The notes under the pieces are model-generated. The model saw only the letters and a list, made by a program, of their open reading frames with translations. It did not search any database and was not told the origin of the DNA. 64,000 nucleotides of DNA from Bolinopsis microptera. Lineage: Eukaryota > Ctenophora > Tentaculata > Lobata > Bolinopsidae. Below are positions 29,401-42,020 of the stretch, piece after piece (position 1 is the first letter of the stretch; the number at the start of each line of letters is the position of its first letter). Location of the stretch: assembly GCF_026151205.1 (NCBI RefSeq), contig NC_087084.1, forward strand, positions 3,380,845 to 3,444,844, given 5' to 3'. The position numbers and the translations under genes are program-made.

Positions 29401-30149
29401 AACCCCTCCTACTAAATCCCACAAAATTTTCGAAACGTTTATTCTGCCTTAAACATGACCGGCCAATATTCGTTGATCAAGTTTATTTATACACAGTGGT
29501 AAATAAGTTAATTCCGTAAAACAATCTGTAGCTGCGAGTTTGAAAAAGTTTTTTTGTGAGATTGTATAAGCCGCCTTGCTGAATAAACAGAGGGCCCTCA
29601 AATTTAGTCCATAACGAAAAATTAAAAGCGTTTAATAACCTGCACAATAAAAGCTAAGGCTTTTTTCCCCCCGATATCAAAAGCCGCCTGTTTGTTGCCC
29701 GAGACAACAAAAAAAATTCGTTCCAAGGTTTACCTGATTAAAAACCGCCCCCCTTAATATTTAAAGTCACTATTGTGACCCGGTTACATATAAAGAACCA
29801 AGAAAAAGGGAAAAACCAAAAAATATGGGGTTTTACAAACCAGTCCCGATGGTATCCCCAAGTATTTAAATAATAACACCGCAACCCATGTAATACCATT
29901 TCAGAAGCTCCACCTTCCAATGTGGATGTGGGATAATTGGTTATGGAATGCTCAACACGAGTTAAGATGAATAAAGAAGAACTGTTGCATTTCACCTTCT
30001 TTATTCCAGGCTTATCATATTAAAAGGTTGGGCTAAGTTGCTAGGTCCCCCCAGTTGGTTAAACAAATTTTAAAACTATATTTGGGGTTTTATTTTTATT
30101 AATATATTTTATATCCACTGTTTTCCGGTGTTATTCTAAATCAGTACAA

Positions 30150-30620
30150 ATCCATAAATCAATAGTAAACTACAAATATATGTATGTAGTCTTTTTTTTG
30201 GAACACGGCACAAATTAAAAACTCAAACGCAAATATATCAACGGAGTATAACCCAATGACCACAGATGTAATAAAACAATAGTATAATAACAATGATAAT
30301 AAACAATGAATACCAATGTATAATAACCCAAATGTATAAAAACCAATGTAAATAAAAAAATGTATGAACAAATGTTAATCACCAATGTATAACAATGGTA
30401 TAACCAATTGTAATAACAATGTATAACAATGTTAAAAAATAAACAATGTTATTAAAACATAAATGCTAAATAAACAATGATAAATAACAATGTAAACAAG
30501 TATAACCCAATGTTATACCAAAATGATAAAATATAAAAAACAATGTATAAACAATGTAATAACAAATGGTATAAACAATTGTTAAAATAACCCAATGAAA
30601 ATAAAAAAATGTTGTATAAA
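30150..30620. repeat. Degenerate ATAACAATGT tandem array
   Basis: Dozens of copies of ACAATGTATA/AACAATGT in one stretch, with irregular run lengths that look like sequencing indels. Confidence 0.75.
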
Positions 30621-33600
30621 TCCAGCCCACTTGTAAAAACAAAACCCCACTCCCCCCCAATGTTTCCCAAAGCATACTGCAACCCCCTTAGAACGTGGAT
30701 GCGAATTAATATAATAAATGAAGGCATTGACCCCCGGGGGGCGCCCTGCCCTCCAGTAACACCGCATGGTTTAGGACGCAGTAGACGAAGTTGTTCGAAC
30801 AGGCCGGACATGTTGGTTTTTTTGTGGGGAGGGAATTCATCAATGTATAACTGGTGGTTTTTTGTAAAGACCTGTTAGGAGTCCCGGCCACCTAAGTTTC
30901 AATAAGAAATCCTGATTTATGATAACAGGTCCCCCCAACCTGCCAGTTTGCCGAGGTGAAAAGCGGGAAAAATGGTTTTAATTTTTTAAAGAAAAAAAAA
31001 TCAAATAGCGTTTAGTGTATCACTGTTACTTTTTTTTCCACACAATATAACTCCAATAAATTTAAAAAGACCAAAAACTATCATCTGGCTACAGTTTCCC
31101 CCCTTATTCCTTTAACACTGTATTATCGCCTTAGCACAGCCCAGCATGGGGGAACAGGAATCCCCCCGACGAAAAATACCCGCAGTGGCCTATGGAGCTG
31201 TAAAATACAGTTGTCGTTTGATCCCTCCTTAAAAAACGATAAATGTTTTGATTTGTGGCCCCCCAAGAGGAATAGCGGTCCCACTTGGCATTCCCTTGGG
31301 CTTTCCAAAAAAACCCAGACGTTCCCTTTCAGTACTTTGATTACCTTCCTTTGAATCAAAAAACCAATAGGCTTGGTCAAAAATCAATATTGCCCCCCCC
31401 CAGTGCTTTTAATGAAAATAATGGGGTTAAACCGATTAGTAATAATATTATTATTTTTAACATATAAATGTGTTTGGAAAGTTCCCATAGCACATGCCAT
31501 ATTGTTTGATTTTTGCATGCGATCCCCTTTTAACAGTTTTTCATCAATAGTTTTTCGACAAAATGTAGCCCTGACTCAAATATTTTAAAACCGAATAAGT
31601 TTGCCCTGTAAAAATGCCATACTTCCTCCCCCCATATGGCATATTGTTGGTGAACCTGTGGGGGTTCTGAATGAAATTTATCAGTTTTTAAAATTTATCA
31701 GAATCCAGTATAGAATAAAGGATAAGTTTGGATAACTACAGTACTGTGGGGAATTAATATTAATGTTTTTTTTTTTCAGAAAAAAACTCCAATTATTTGT
31801 TGGCTAGCATATTTTGGGTGGAACATGTGTTGATGAGCACCTATGTGTTGACAACGGTTATTTTGTGAAGTAGGGTAGCGAGACCGTCTGCTCCGGGAGA
31901 TAGACGGAGAAGAGAAACATCTTTCGCCCTCCTATTGTATTTAATCAATAAAACATTCCAACGGTAAAAAATTGGTATCCCTTAGTTAGCCTTATTAATT
32001 GGATCCGAAAATGAGTTTTTTTATTAAATTAGTAAGAATTCTGTATTAGGCAAGAAATAAAATTTATTAAGAAATCAAAATTTTTAAAAAAATTCACGAC
32101 AAAAAAAAATCTGATATGAGAAATAGACGAATTTATTCAGGGTGATTTGCTCTTACTTTGAAAAGCCACAAATATTTTTAAGGGCCAAATTTTTCCATAA
32201 TTACTTTTTCCTAAATATAATACGCACGAAAGAGGTAACGTAATAAATAACACCCCAGAATTAATGAACAATGATAATGAAAGATAATACAGTGGTTTTT
32301 TAAGTTTTTTTTTATGTATTTTTTGGTAAGTTCTATCAACTGTTTTTCCCTGAATGTTTTAATCCTACTTCCACAGGGTATTTATAACCTAATCTATTTA
32401 AGATTTTCCCTTGCAATATTTTGGGGGTTTTTTTTTTATTTTCCAAACTCCATTAAATCCCTCTCATTATTTTTTCGAAGCCAATTTTTCAACTTTTTAG
32501 GCCCTTGATACGCCATATAATACCCCAAGTAATCCTTATATAATGGTTTTTTATAGTACCGATTTTGAGAAAACTTTTTTAAACTATTTTAAAAATTTAG
32601 CATCTCCGTTATTCCTCTTTGAGTTTTTTTATTCCCAAAATCTTATAACTATCTTCCATTTCCCGACTGGGACTGAAAAAAAAAACTGATGTCCAGTAGC
32701 CATCTTCAAAGTTTTTAAGACCATTTTTACCCTCCAAATGTTTGGTTAAAACTTTTTTTATGCGAGAATTTTTGTATTGCAGGTTTTTTTTGTACGTAAA
32801 ATAGAATCCTCCTCTTCCCCATTTGCGTAACCAACTATTAAAGTATTAAATATTGAAATCATTTTGATCAATTCTTGTTTTGTGGTATCATTTTTACCAA
32901 AAACCTTTAAGTTTAATCGACGGAAAAGGGTGGACCGCAAATTTTGGATTTTTGCTGAACGGTAAAACCCTAGATTTGATCCCAATCCCCTTTTTAAATT
33001 GAAATAACCCAGTCCATACATTACAACGCCCAAATTGCGCCCACCTTTCCACCACAAAACCCCCGACCATTATATCGTGGGTAAAAAAGATTTAACCCGT
33101 CCCCCTGTTCCACCCCCTCCAACCTTAACCACCACTTCCACTGTTTTGTCAAGGTTGAATCGACGGGTGAGTAAAGACGAAACCTGTTGGGTGCAAGATA
33201 ACGGGGTCTTGTTATTTTCAAAGGAAGGACCAGTATCGGGGATATGGTGGAACACAATCTGAGAAGTTAATCACGCCCCCCAACTACAAAACGACCCTTA
33301 CCAAGAATGATTTTTTTGTGGGGATTAAAATTGATGTAAAATTTTGGTTAACCCACATTTTAAAAAAATTCCCTTTCATTGATTTTATAATATGAAAAAG
33401 TTCCGGCCCTCGTGAAATGAATAAAAATTTCGGTTGTTTTTCGTTCCCATATCCCTTACATCGATTGTATTTTATAAACTGGATTTCTCTTCAAGGAAGC
33501 ATATGTGTGGAAAAGGAAGAAAAAAGAACTCCACACTCCCAGAAAAACAACCCAGAAAGTTAAAGTTCCCGCGTCGTGAATTTTAATCAGGAGCTGAATT

Positions 33601-34029
33601 CGTACATGGCCGGGGATTCCTGTGGAGAGTGTTGTGTCGTTTAAAACCTTTCCGAAAAGCTTGGGCTTCCCGGTAAATAATAAGATAATAACAAAAGACT
33701 TATTTTCCATTTCCCCTCATAATTTTGGGGAAGTTAGGCAAAATATTCAAGCCACAACCAGATTTTTTTTTATTTTCCCTTATACAAATTAACCCAATAT
33801 CAATTCACTGTTTTGATTATCCCCAATTATCCCTTGTAGTCCCGTGTACAATTAATCTTCCTTTTAATAAGTGAGGGCGGAGGGGAAGCTAGTTTCCGTA
33901 CTATTCAGAACAGTTGGTTGTTTATTGAAATTAATCGAAACGCTTTGAAGTCTCCGCCCCCTATCTGAGAAGAAAGAGAAAAAAAAAGAGCAGAACCTAC
34001 CCTTAAACCCAAAGAACGACAAGGTGCTC

Positions 34030-34275
34030 CGTAATTAAATAAATTGCCGTTTTATATGGATGCCCGTATAAAATAGTGCGGTAAACATTAGGTTGCGTAA
34101 TAATAAGGGTGTGGGCCGTAATAAATAAATTGCCTTATATAAGGAGCCCGTAAAAATTTAAAAAAAGTTGCCGAAATATAAGGTTCCCGTATTTTTAAGG
34201 TGCCCCGTATAAAATGATTGGGGGCCCGTAATATAAGGTGCTATAAAATAATTTAACCGAGTATATAAGGTGGTT
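34030..34275. repeat. Degenerate GCCCGTATATAAGGT tandem array
   Basis: Repeated CCGTA-(T/A)ATAAGGTG units of roughly 15-40 bp, corrupted by indels. Confidence 0.65.
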
Positions 34276-35159
34276 TCCCCCCGTAAGTTTTCCCCATAAA
34301 TTTTTTTTTGTCGATCAAACTGCACGCCGGCCCCCCCCCAATTTGTTCATTTAACCCGTGGTGGGGCCCGTGGCGGCAGCGTGCAACCCCTTCTTAACCT
34401 GACCATAGAAAGTTCGCCTCATAGAACGATGAAATAATTGTAACCGATCCAACTATTCAAATATGTTTGACGTGGATCATTGAATTGTAAGCCATGGCTT
34501 AAGGAAAACTAAAATTTTTTCCAGCACTGCCCTGCTGAACCGGCCTCCCTTCAGCGGCACCCATGTGGTTCTCTTCTCAACGCCGGTAGTAATCCTCTCT
34601 TGGGAAAGAAAAAATCCGATCTGAACATAAACTAACCAACGAGATAACTTTATTTTGGGTCAAACACCCTCAAATAGGTTTAAAGATTTTGGGTAATATT
34701 GATAATTTTTTATAAAGTTTTCAATATGAGTATCCCTCCAACAAAAGTTAAGAACAATTTGACGTCAAGGTTAATTGAAATCCCAGTTGTAAAAAAACCC
34801 ATACCAGTTTCCTATAATAACTTATAATGGTGTCCTGGAGTGAGTTTAAAGGAATCTGGTGGTTTTTTGGGAATCAAATTTAAACATGATTCCTAACCCC
34901 TCAGGGTTCAGAATGAATAAATACAAACACCCCCCCCATAACAGCTGGGAGTCAAGGTGGAACCGAAATGCACCAACCCTGCTTTCTCTCAACAAACCCC
35001 CCTAGGAAAGCCCCATGCATTGTCAACTGGGTCCATGAAAATCCAATGCTTACATCCGGTGGAGTCTTGCATAAAAAAAAAATTCAGAAGATTAAAAATA
35101 TCTTAAAAATCCACCCCGCGTTCCCCCAAAATCAGTTAATTTTTAAAATTCATTGAAGC

Positions 35160-35400
35160 ACATATATTATAACCTCCCACCTTAAGTTTTTTACCTCGAC
35201 TAGTATTTTACTTCCAAACCCTATTTTAACCCTTCACCTAGTTTTTACCTCACCTTCGTTTAGACCTTTAACCCCGTCGTATTTTTAAATTATAAACCTC
35301 ACCCGTAGTCTTTTTTTACCTCACCAGTCTCGTTTTTAAAACCATACATAAGTTTTTTACCTCTCCTCCGTTTTTTTTACCCCCCTCCCCTACCCGTCAA
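35160..35400. repeat. Degenerate TTTTTACCTCACC tandem array
   Basis: About ten copies of a unit built on TTTACCTCACC, spaced 20-35 bp apart. Confidence 0.6.
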
Positions 35401-38400
35401 CAGGTTACTGGTAACGTGGGGCCCGTCCCCCATGGTTGTGTTTCCCCTAGCTTTAGTTCCCCGAGTGGTTTTAGCTAAACTTGTGACTAACCCCCTTGCT
35501 CGCTCATCCCCCTCAATAGTAGGTTTTTACTCCCCTCTACATGTCCGCCTTAACAATGAACAACTTGGGAGGGTCCGGGAAGAAGGGGCTACCTGTTTAC
35601 CTTGTCCTTCCAGCTTCATATCGTCAAGGTAAGTTCCGTCCGTTTAATATAATTATTATTTGTAGTTTTATTTGGATGATTTGGTATTTTGTTTAATTTA
35701 TAAGCGTTCTATTTATTTTCACCTATTACCCGACTTTTACATAAACACCTGAAATTAAGAAAACCCCGAGCTGAAGAAACGATAATTTAGCACCATGTAT
35801 TTTGGGAAGCTCCCCTTCCTTAAAAGAAACTTTTTTTCGTATCACTTTATAAATTATGTTTTTTTAAAAAAAACAAAATGGCCCCCCCCTCCAGAACCAA
35901 TGTAAGTTTAAAAAACTGGGCCGCATGTCTTTCCCTTGTGTATACATAATCTTTACACCTTCCACAGCCCCGGTTTCTTCAAAAGAGTGGCCCGGAGATC
36001 AACCCACTCGGCAACCCACCAAGCCTTACCTAAAGACAAGAACCCCCCTTCCCCACGTCAAAAATGTTATGTTCCGGACAACTGTCCCCCGAGCAGCAAA
36101 ACAAAGGATAAAATCACCCCTGCCTCCTCTTTAACAGATCCATGGACCTCAGGTTAACAACAGAAACCAAGTAACTTGTTTTGCAGGCCCCACTCAAAAA
36201 AATTAACTTCTTCAGATATTGAATTTCCCTGGCCTGGGTAAGGGTCCAAAGTTTTTTAAAATAATAATTTGTAAGATTAACCTTTTTTATTCAGCCTTTT
36301 CTGACACTTGTAAAATTAAGTCCCCTAATTATTATGATCCCCCTGGATATATTTTCCCGATAATACTGGTACTGCTAAGAAATTACTCTCCCAATAACTG
36401 CCAAACTGGTTGGGTTTATACCTGTACTGGGAAGACATATTTAAAAAAGCTTTGCAAAAGATTTGAAAACAATTTGGTGTTTCCAGCTAAAATTTGGTGG
36501 AACAGGGTGGTGGAAGATACCCCCTGAAGCGCTGCCTCCCCCACCTAAACTGGTAAAAAAACTAAAAATGAATCGGCCAAAGAGAGTTCCCGGGTCCCCA
36601 CTCCTTGTACATTTTTACCAAACCTTTAGCCTCCCCCCAAATCACCCAATTTCCGATGTACTCTTAATCAAAGATTTTTCCTTCCTTTTATTTCAAATAA
36701 ACAAAAGTTATCATTATGGATTATAAATTTATAAGGATTTTTGGTTTTTATAGGAATTTTATTTCTGATAGGATGGAAAAGAAGTATTCATAAAAGACCC
36801 AGAAAGAATACCGAAAAAGCTTAATATAAAATCTTGACGACCGAAGGGAACCTAAAATCCGTACCAAAAATATGGTAAAATAAGGCAAAAATCCAACAAA
36901 TTTCTCAGAATAACCTGGAAACACGAGTCCGTGATTTTACAGAAACCCTCTGGTGGTAATCTGGCAATGTTTGCGTTTCCGCGAAACAAACCCTAGAATA
37001 CTTCCGCCCTCAACTACATTAATAAACCACCTGGCCCCAAGTCCCCCCACTAGGCCCCGCGGTTATTATTTTTTCCTCACACCTAACCCCTCCCCTCAAA
37101 AAAGGTAAATTTTAAAATAGATTCATGCATTAAATTAAAGGCTAATATATGCTAATTAAATGGCTTAATTGGAAATAGCCGATTTTTACAACAAATTTGG
37201 GAAGAAAAATTACATTCTTGCTTATTTTACCCTTTGCGGTCATGGAATTTTGTGGTTTAAAACTGTTCTCGCTCCCTTCCTAAGGTAATAAAATGGCTTA
37301 CATTTAGTTATTTCGTTATGAATGTAACCGGTGTCGTGAGTAAAGATTGGTTCAAAATAAAAAAAATAATAAATGAAAAATTTTAAAAATTAAAATAATT
37401 CCCCCATTTTCCAGATTCAAGAAAGTTTGTAATGTAAGACATGTTGTCCCGTTTTTTTTAAAATGAGCACTGATGACCGTTGGGGGGATAACCCCATGCA
37501 CCCCTGGCAAGCGTAGGTGAGGAAAACTTTATGAAACAAACCTGATTATTAATTTGGCCCCATTTAATGATTTAACCCCTAATACTTTTAATTAAAAAAT
37601 TAAAATATTAGGCAAATTTGATGGAATAAATCCCATGTTTTGTGTTTTTTTAAATTAGTGAACCCAACCCTAACCTTTTTAACATTCCAATTTAATACAG
37701 CATTTCATGTAATGGTTTCTATATCACATCGCTCATAAGTCCCCCCATAGACCCTGGTCGTGGCGCATAATTATATGGCCGCCCTCAAATTAGGTAACAG
37801 AAAAAAGGCTTTAATTTTTCCCAATTATTTTTATTAAGTAATTTCAGTTTGGATATATTGGTACCGTTTTTGATCAGGGTTTGTGTCCATTGTTCGTCTA
37901 TGTTTTGTTTTTAACTTATAAGAAATGATCGGATATAATAAAAAGATTATTTTTTACAAGATCCCTGGAAAATAGAGTGAACAAATAATATTCATAAGTT
38001 GGTGAAATAATTTGTACAACCAGCTGGAATCAATTTCCCACGCCTTGGTTAACGTTTGTCTATTCAGCCAATTTGTAGTTGTCGCGAAATAAAAACAGGA
38101 TGCGGTGGATGTTTGGTTCCAGCCCTTTTAACACACCCTAAACATAAAAAACCGACCTATGGGGGGGGAACAAATTTCCCCCCCATCGCCATTAAACCCA
38201 TTGAAGTTTTGGAAAATCCGTGTTCTTGGGAACCTGTTGTCCTCCCCCCACCCCCTATAAATCACTCAATCACTGTCCCCCCCCTAAAATCTATTGGTAC
38301 CCTGTTGAGATGGAACAGTTTATAAGTTAGGGACAATTAAAATGTATCTTGTTTTAGAGAAAAAACAATTGGTTTAAATAAAATCCATTTGGGACAATGA

Positions 38401-39379
38401 ATGATTTTTACACCATTAAATAATGCTGATAAACACAGGTACTACAAAATTCCCAACCCCCTCCCGATAATTCCCAAATTATTCAAAATAACTTAATTTT
38501 CTTATTTTTAATCGAATCAGTCCCCACCACAAATAATCCAAAATTCAAAGAGTCCCATATCAAAAAATTCCAAAAATAATTAACCGGTCATTCAGTGAAT
38601 TTGGAGTTTTTATAAAAAACCCCAAAACGTAGTGTAATTGTACCAATTGGAACTTTTTATATGAATCCCTCTCGTCCCCCCTGGTAATATTTAAACATTG
38701 TGGTTGGGGGGCGGAAACCACATCTGTCCAATTTTGGTTACCTCAACCAGATTTTTTGTGGGTTCAAAATGGGCAAAAGTCCTTTACAAAAACATCAACA
38801 AATTCCAGATTTAACGCACCCCAAAAATCCCTTTCCTCACTTCAACAATCTCGTTTTGTAAAATCCCAGTAAACGGTGTCCCCCATACAGCAAATAACAC
38901 CCCCTCTAAAAACCGAACATCCATTATCAAGAAATACGCAAGATCCCCCATCAATCACCTTCATTACAGAACCTATCATGGTCTGAGAAAACACCCCATG
39001 TGAATACAGATACCAGTCCCCCTCCCACAGACCCCAACCCGTCCAAACAAGACTTACACTTCCCTCCAGGCACATCCCCAACAACATTTATGTTCTTTCC
39101 GTCAATAAACCCCCCAAACGTACCAGCAAAGCTTTTTCTACCGTTTTATATTGTGCGCGGGCAAACTGTTTTTATTTTTTTTGGAAGAATTGTGCCGTTG
39201 ATAAGTGGGAGGAATTTTTGGCCGGGTCCTATTTTTGTTATGGGTTTTTTTCCTATAGAATTCGGCCGTCGTTTTTTTGGGGAGTTTTTTTTTCGTGTCA
39301 CACGTGGGGGGGAGGGGAAAAATTTCCCCAATGCGGGTTGCTGAAAAAGGGTAACATATACGGGGAAGGGGTTATTTTT

Positions 39380-39850
39380 TCCAACCCTGGTAGTTTTCCA
39401 TACAGCTGCGTCCCGGGATAAGTTGAACTACGGGCCCCGGGAAAAGTATATTGGAAGAAAATCAAGGGTCCACCCCTTGCATTCAGAGTCCCGAAAAAAG
39501 TACTGGAGGAAATCCAGCCGTTTGCCTGAATTTCTTATCTTTGACCGTCCAAATCTTTTGTCCCGTTCAGGGTCCCAGGGAACATACTGTTTTGCCCGGA
39601 CCCATCCGGTGTCTACTTTTTCCAGGAACCTAAAACTTGCCCCGTACCTCCACCATTTTTGTTTATTTCCCGGAATAACTTTACAGGGTTTGAAACCTCC
39701 TGTCCCCACGTCTTTCTAAACTTCAAAGGAAGAAACACCATGTCCCCCGCGGTCAACCCAACAGTTTTTTAGGACATCATACGCCGTTCCATGAAAGTTG
39801 GTGAAAGGGGTATTAGAGTTTTGATCTCACCAGTAGTTTTTGAAAAACCC
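39380..39850. repeat. Direct duplication inside the damaged block, copy 1
   Basis: Shares ordered motifs with 41520-42020: TTCTTATCTTTGAC, CCCGACCCATCCG/CCGGACCCATCCG, TTCAGGAACCTTAAAC-like, CCATTTTTGTTT and CCATGAAAGTTGG. The offset is about 2.15 kb, and homology may extend further left. Confidence 0.65.
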
Positions 39851-41519
39851 GTGGGAATAGTAAAAATATTGAAAGAAACAAGGCCAAAGCACAGCCCACA
39901 AAAAAACGAAGTTTCATACCCTAACACCACTCAAAGCATCACAATATGAAGTTGAGGTTTCCGAAATTAGGCAAAGACCTAAAAGAGAAATGAGGGGTTA
40001 TTTAATTAAAAGTGAAAAAGGCAGAAAAACCCTTTTATCCATAATGACCGATAATAGACCACCCAATTTATTTAACTATTTTTAATGGTTTTTCATTCGC
40101 TTCTGGGGATAAATCATTAGAAAACTCCAGTAAAAAAATACGGGGCCCTTACAAATTTTTATCGTATAAAAATGCACGGGTGGGGACAAAATCTCTAATT
40201 AGCCAAAAAAATGTAGAAAAATTTAAACCCTAATATTTTTTCATGAACCCTTAGGAAACCTAGGTTGTTTTAATGTTTCTGAAATCCGAAAATTGGGCAA
40301 TTTGGGCCCAAAAGAGACGTCGCCCAACCCCCACTGGGGGGGGGGGTTAAAAAAAAGGTTATTTTCATAAAAGTGATTTATGCCTCTTATTAAAATCAGA
40401 CCAATTTGGGAAAAAAAATGTTTATTTTAAATTAAAGGTTTTTCCAATCAGCCGCCTAACAGGCTAAAGATTAAATTAACTTGTGATTTTCCTTCGTAGG
40501 GGTTAATTTATGGGTTCATTGGAAAAATGACAAAAAGTATTTATCAAACCAGTTTTCCCTGTGCACTGTTGTTTTCCCCCAATTTTTTTTTTGGGTAACA
40601 ATTACTTTTGATTGTTTCCCCTACCTTTTGCCCCTGGAGGTTATTGGGAATAGAGTATTCTGGTTTTGGTTATAAAAGGATAGAACAAACCATTCCGCAA
40701 CAGTGACGAACCAGTAAAATATCCTTTTTTATAGAAATACCGAGTTTGTTTTGGAGTTTTGTTCACCCCTGAGAAAATGTTTAAACTCCAGGTCCTCCTG
40801 GAGCAGATTAAATAGCAAAGTGACTCGGCGAAAGTTTTAGATCCGTTGGGGAGTTTTTTATTAATAAAAGTCCACTTGGTCCCCCCACCGCCCTTTTTTT
40901 TTGGGACACCCCAGGTTAAATGTTTAAATACACACAAAAATGAAACACACTTTTGAAAAGGAATCTCAATTTTAAAAAGGTTTAACATAAAATCAATATC
41001 CATAAATAATTAATATATTTTCTAAAACAAATCGTAAGCCAGTGGTCAGTTCACAGTATCCCAGAAAGCACCCCTCCTCAAAGAAACAACAATCCCCTTT
41101 GGTAAACTTCTCCCGTAATATTCCCTCACTGCAAGAAACCCTTTAACAAAGTTTCCCCCCCTCAGGCAAGCCTGTGGTTGGCATGCAAGAGTCCACCCCC
41201 CCAGCAAACCCAACCCTGCCCCAGACAACCATCAAGGCACATTGGAACCTGCGGCAAACCGTTTCACCCCCCACACAGCCATGTTTTTTAAATCAGAATC
41301 CGTTCCTAACGTCAGGTGGATTTCCCCAGCCGTTTTTAAGTCGCATCCCCCGTTGGCTGGGAAAACCAAACCCAAGGTAGTTTATGGAATGAATGTCTTG
41401 CGTTCCCGTACGGTAGGTTGCCTTTCTTGGGGCCGATTTCTTCGTGGCTGCCTTTCCCCGTGGGGGGTCCACCCGTGGAGGGAAGATTCCGATGCGGTAA
41501 AAAGGAAAAACATTACCAG

Positions 41520-42020
41520 AGGGTGGGATTTCCAAAAACCCCCCCCCTTGGTAGTTTTTGTTTTGTTTCAGCTCGTCCGTGGGTGATAAAGTTTGAACCG
41601 CTTTGGCTGGAAAGTTGGGAGAAAAATTTATGGTCTGGAAACCAACAGACTCATGAAATTTAGAAGATTCATCAGCTGAATTCTTATCTTTGACGTGCCC
41701 CCCCCAAAATCCTTTTGGCCTTCCAAGTAGGGTACCCCAGGTTCAATCAGTTTTTTGCCCGACCCATCCGTGTGTTCCTTCTACTTATTCAGGAAACCTT
41801 AAACTCCCCTTCTTCATAACCCATTTTTGTTTTTTTTCCCGGTTTTTACTTTCCCCCCAGCCGTTTGAAAAACTGTCCCATCCCACGTCCACCTTTGTCC
41901 CTAAATCTTCAAGGAGAAAACATCAATGGTTCCCCCCCACCGCTTCAAAATACAGTTTGAACATCCAATAAAGCGTCGTCCCCATGAAAGTGGTTGAGGG
42001 TATTAGAGGTTAATCCCATC
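41520..42020. repeat. Direct duplication inside the damaged block, copy 2
   Basis: Counterpart of 39380-39850. The two copies differ mainly by homopolymer length. Confidence 0.65.
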
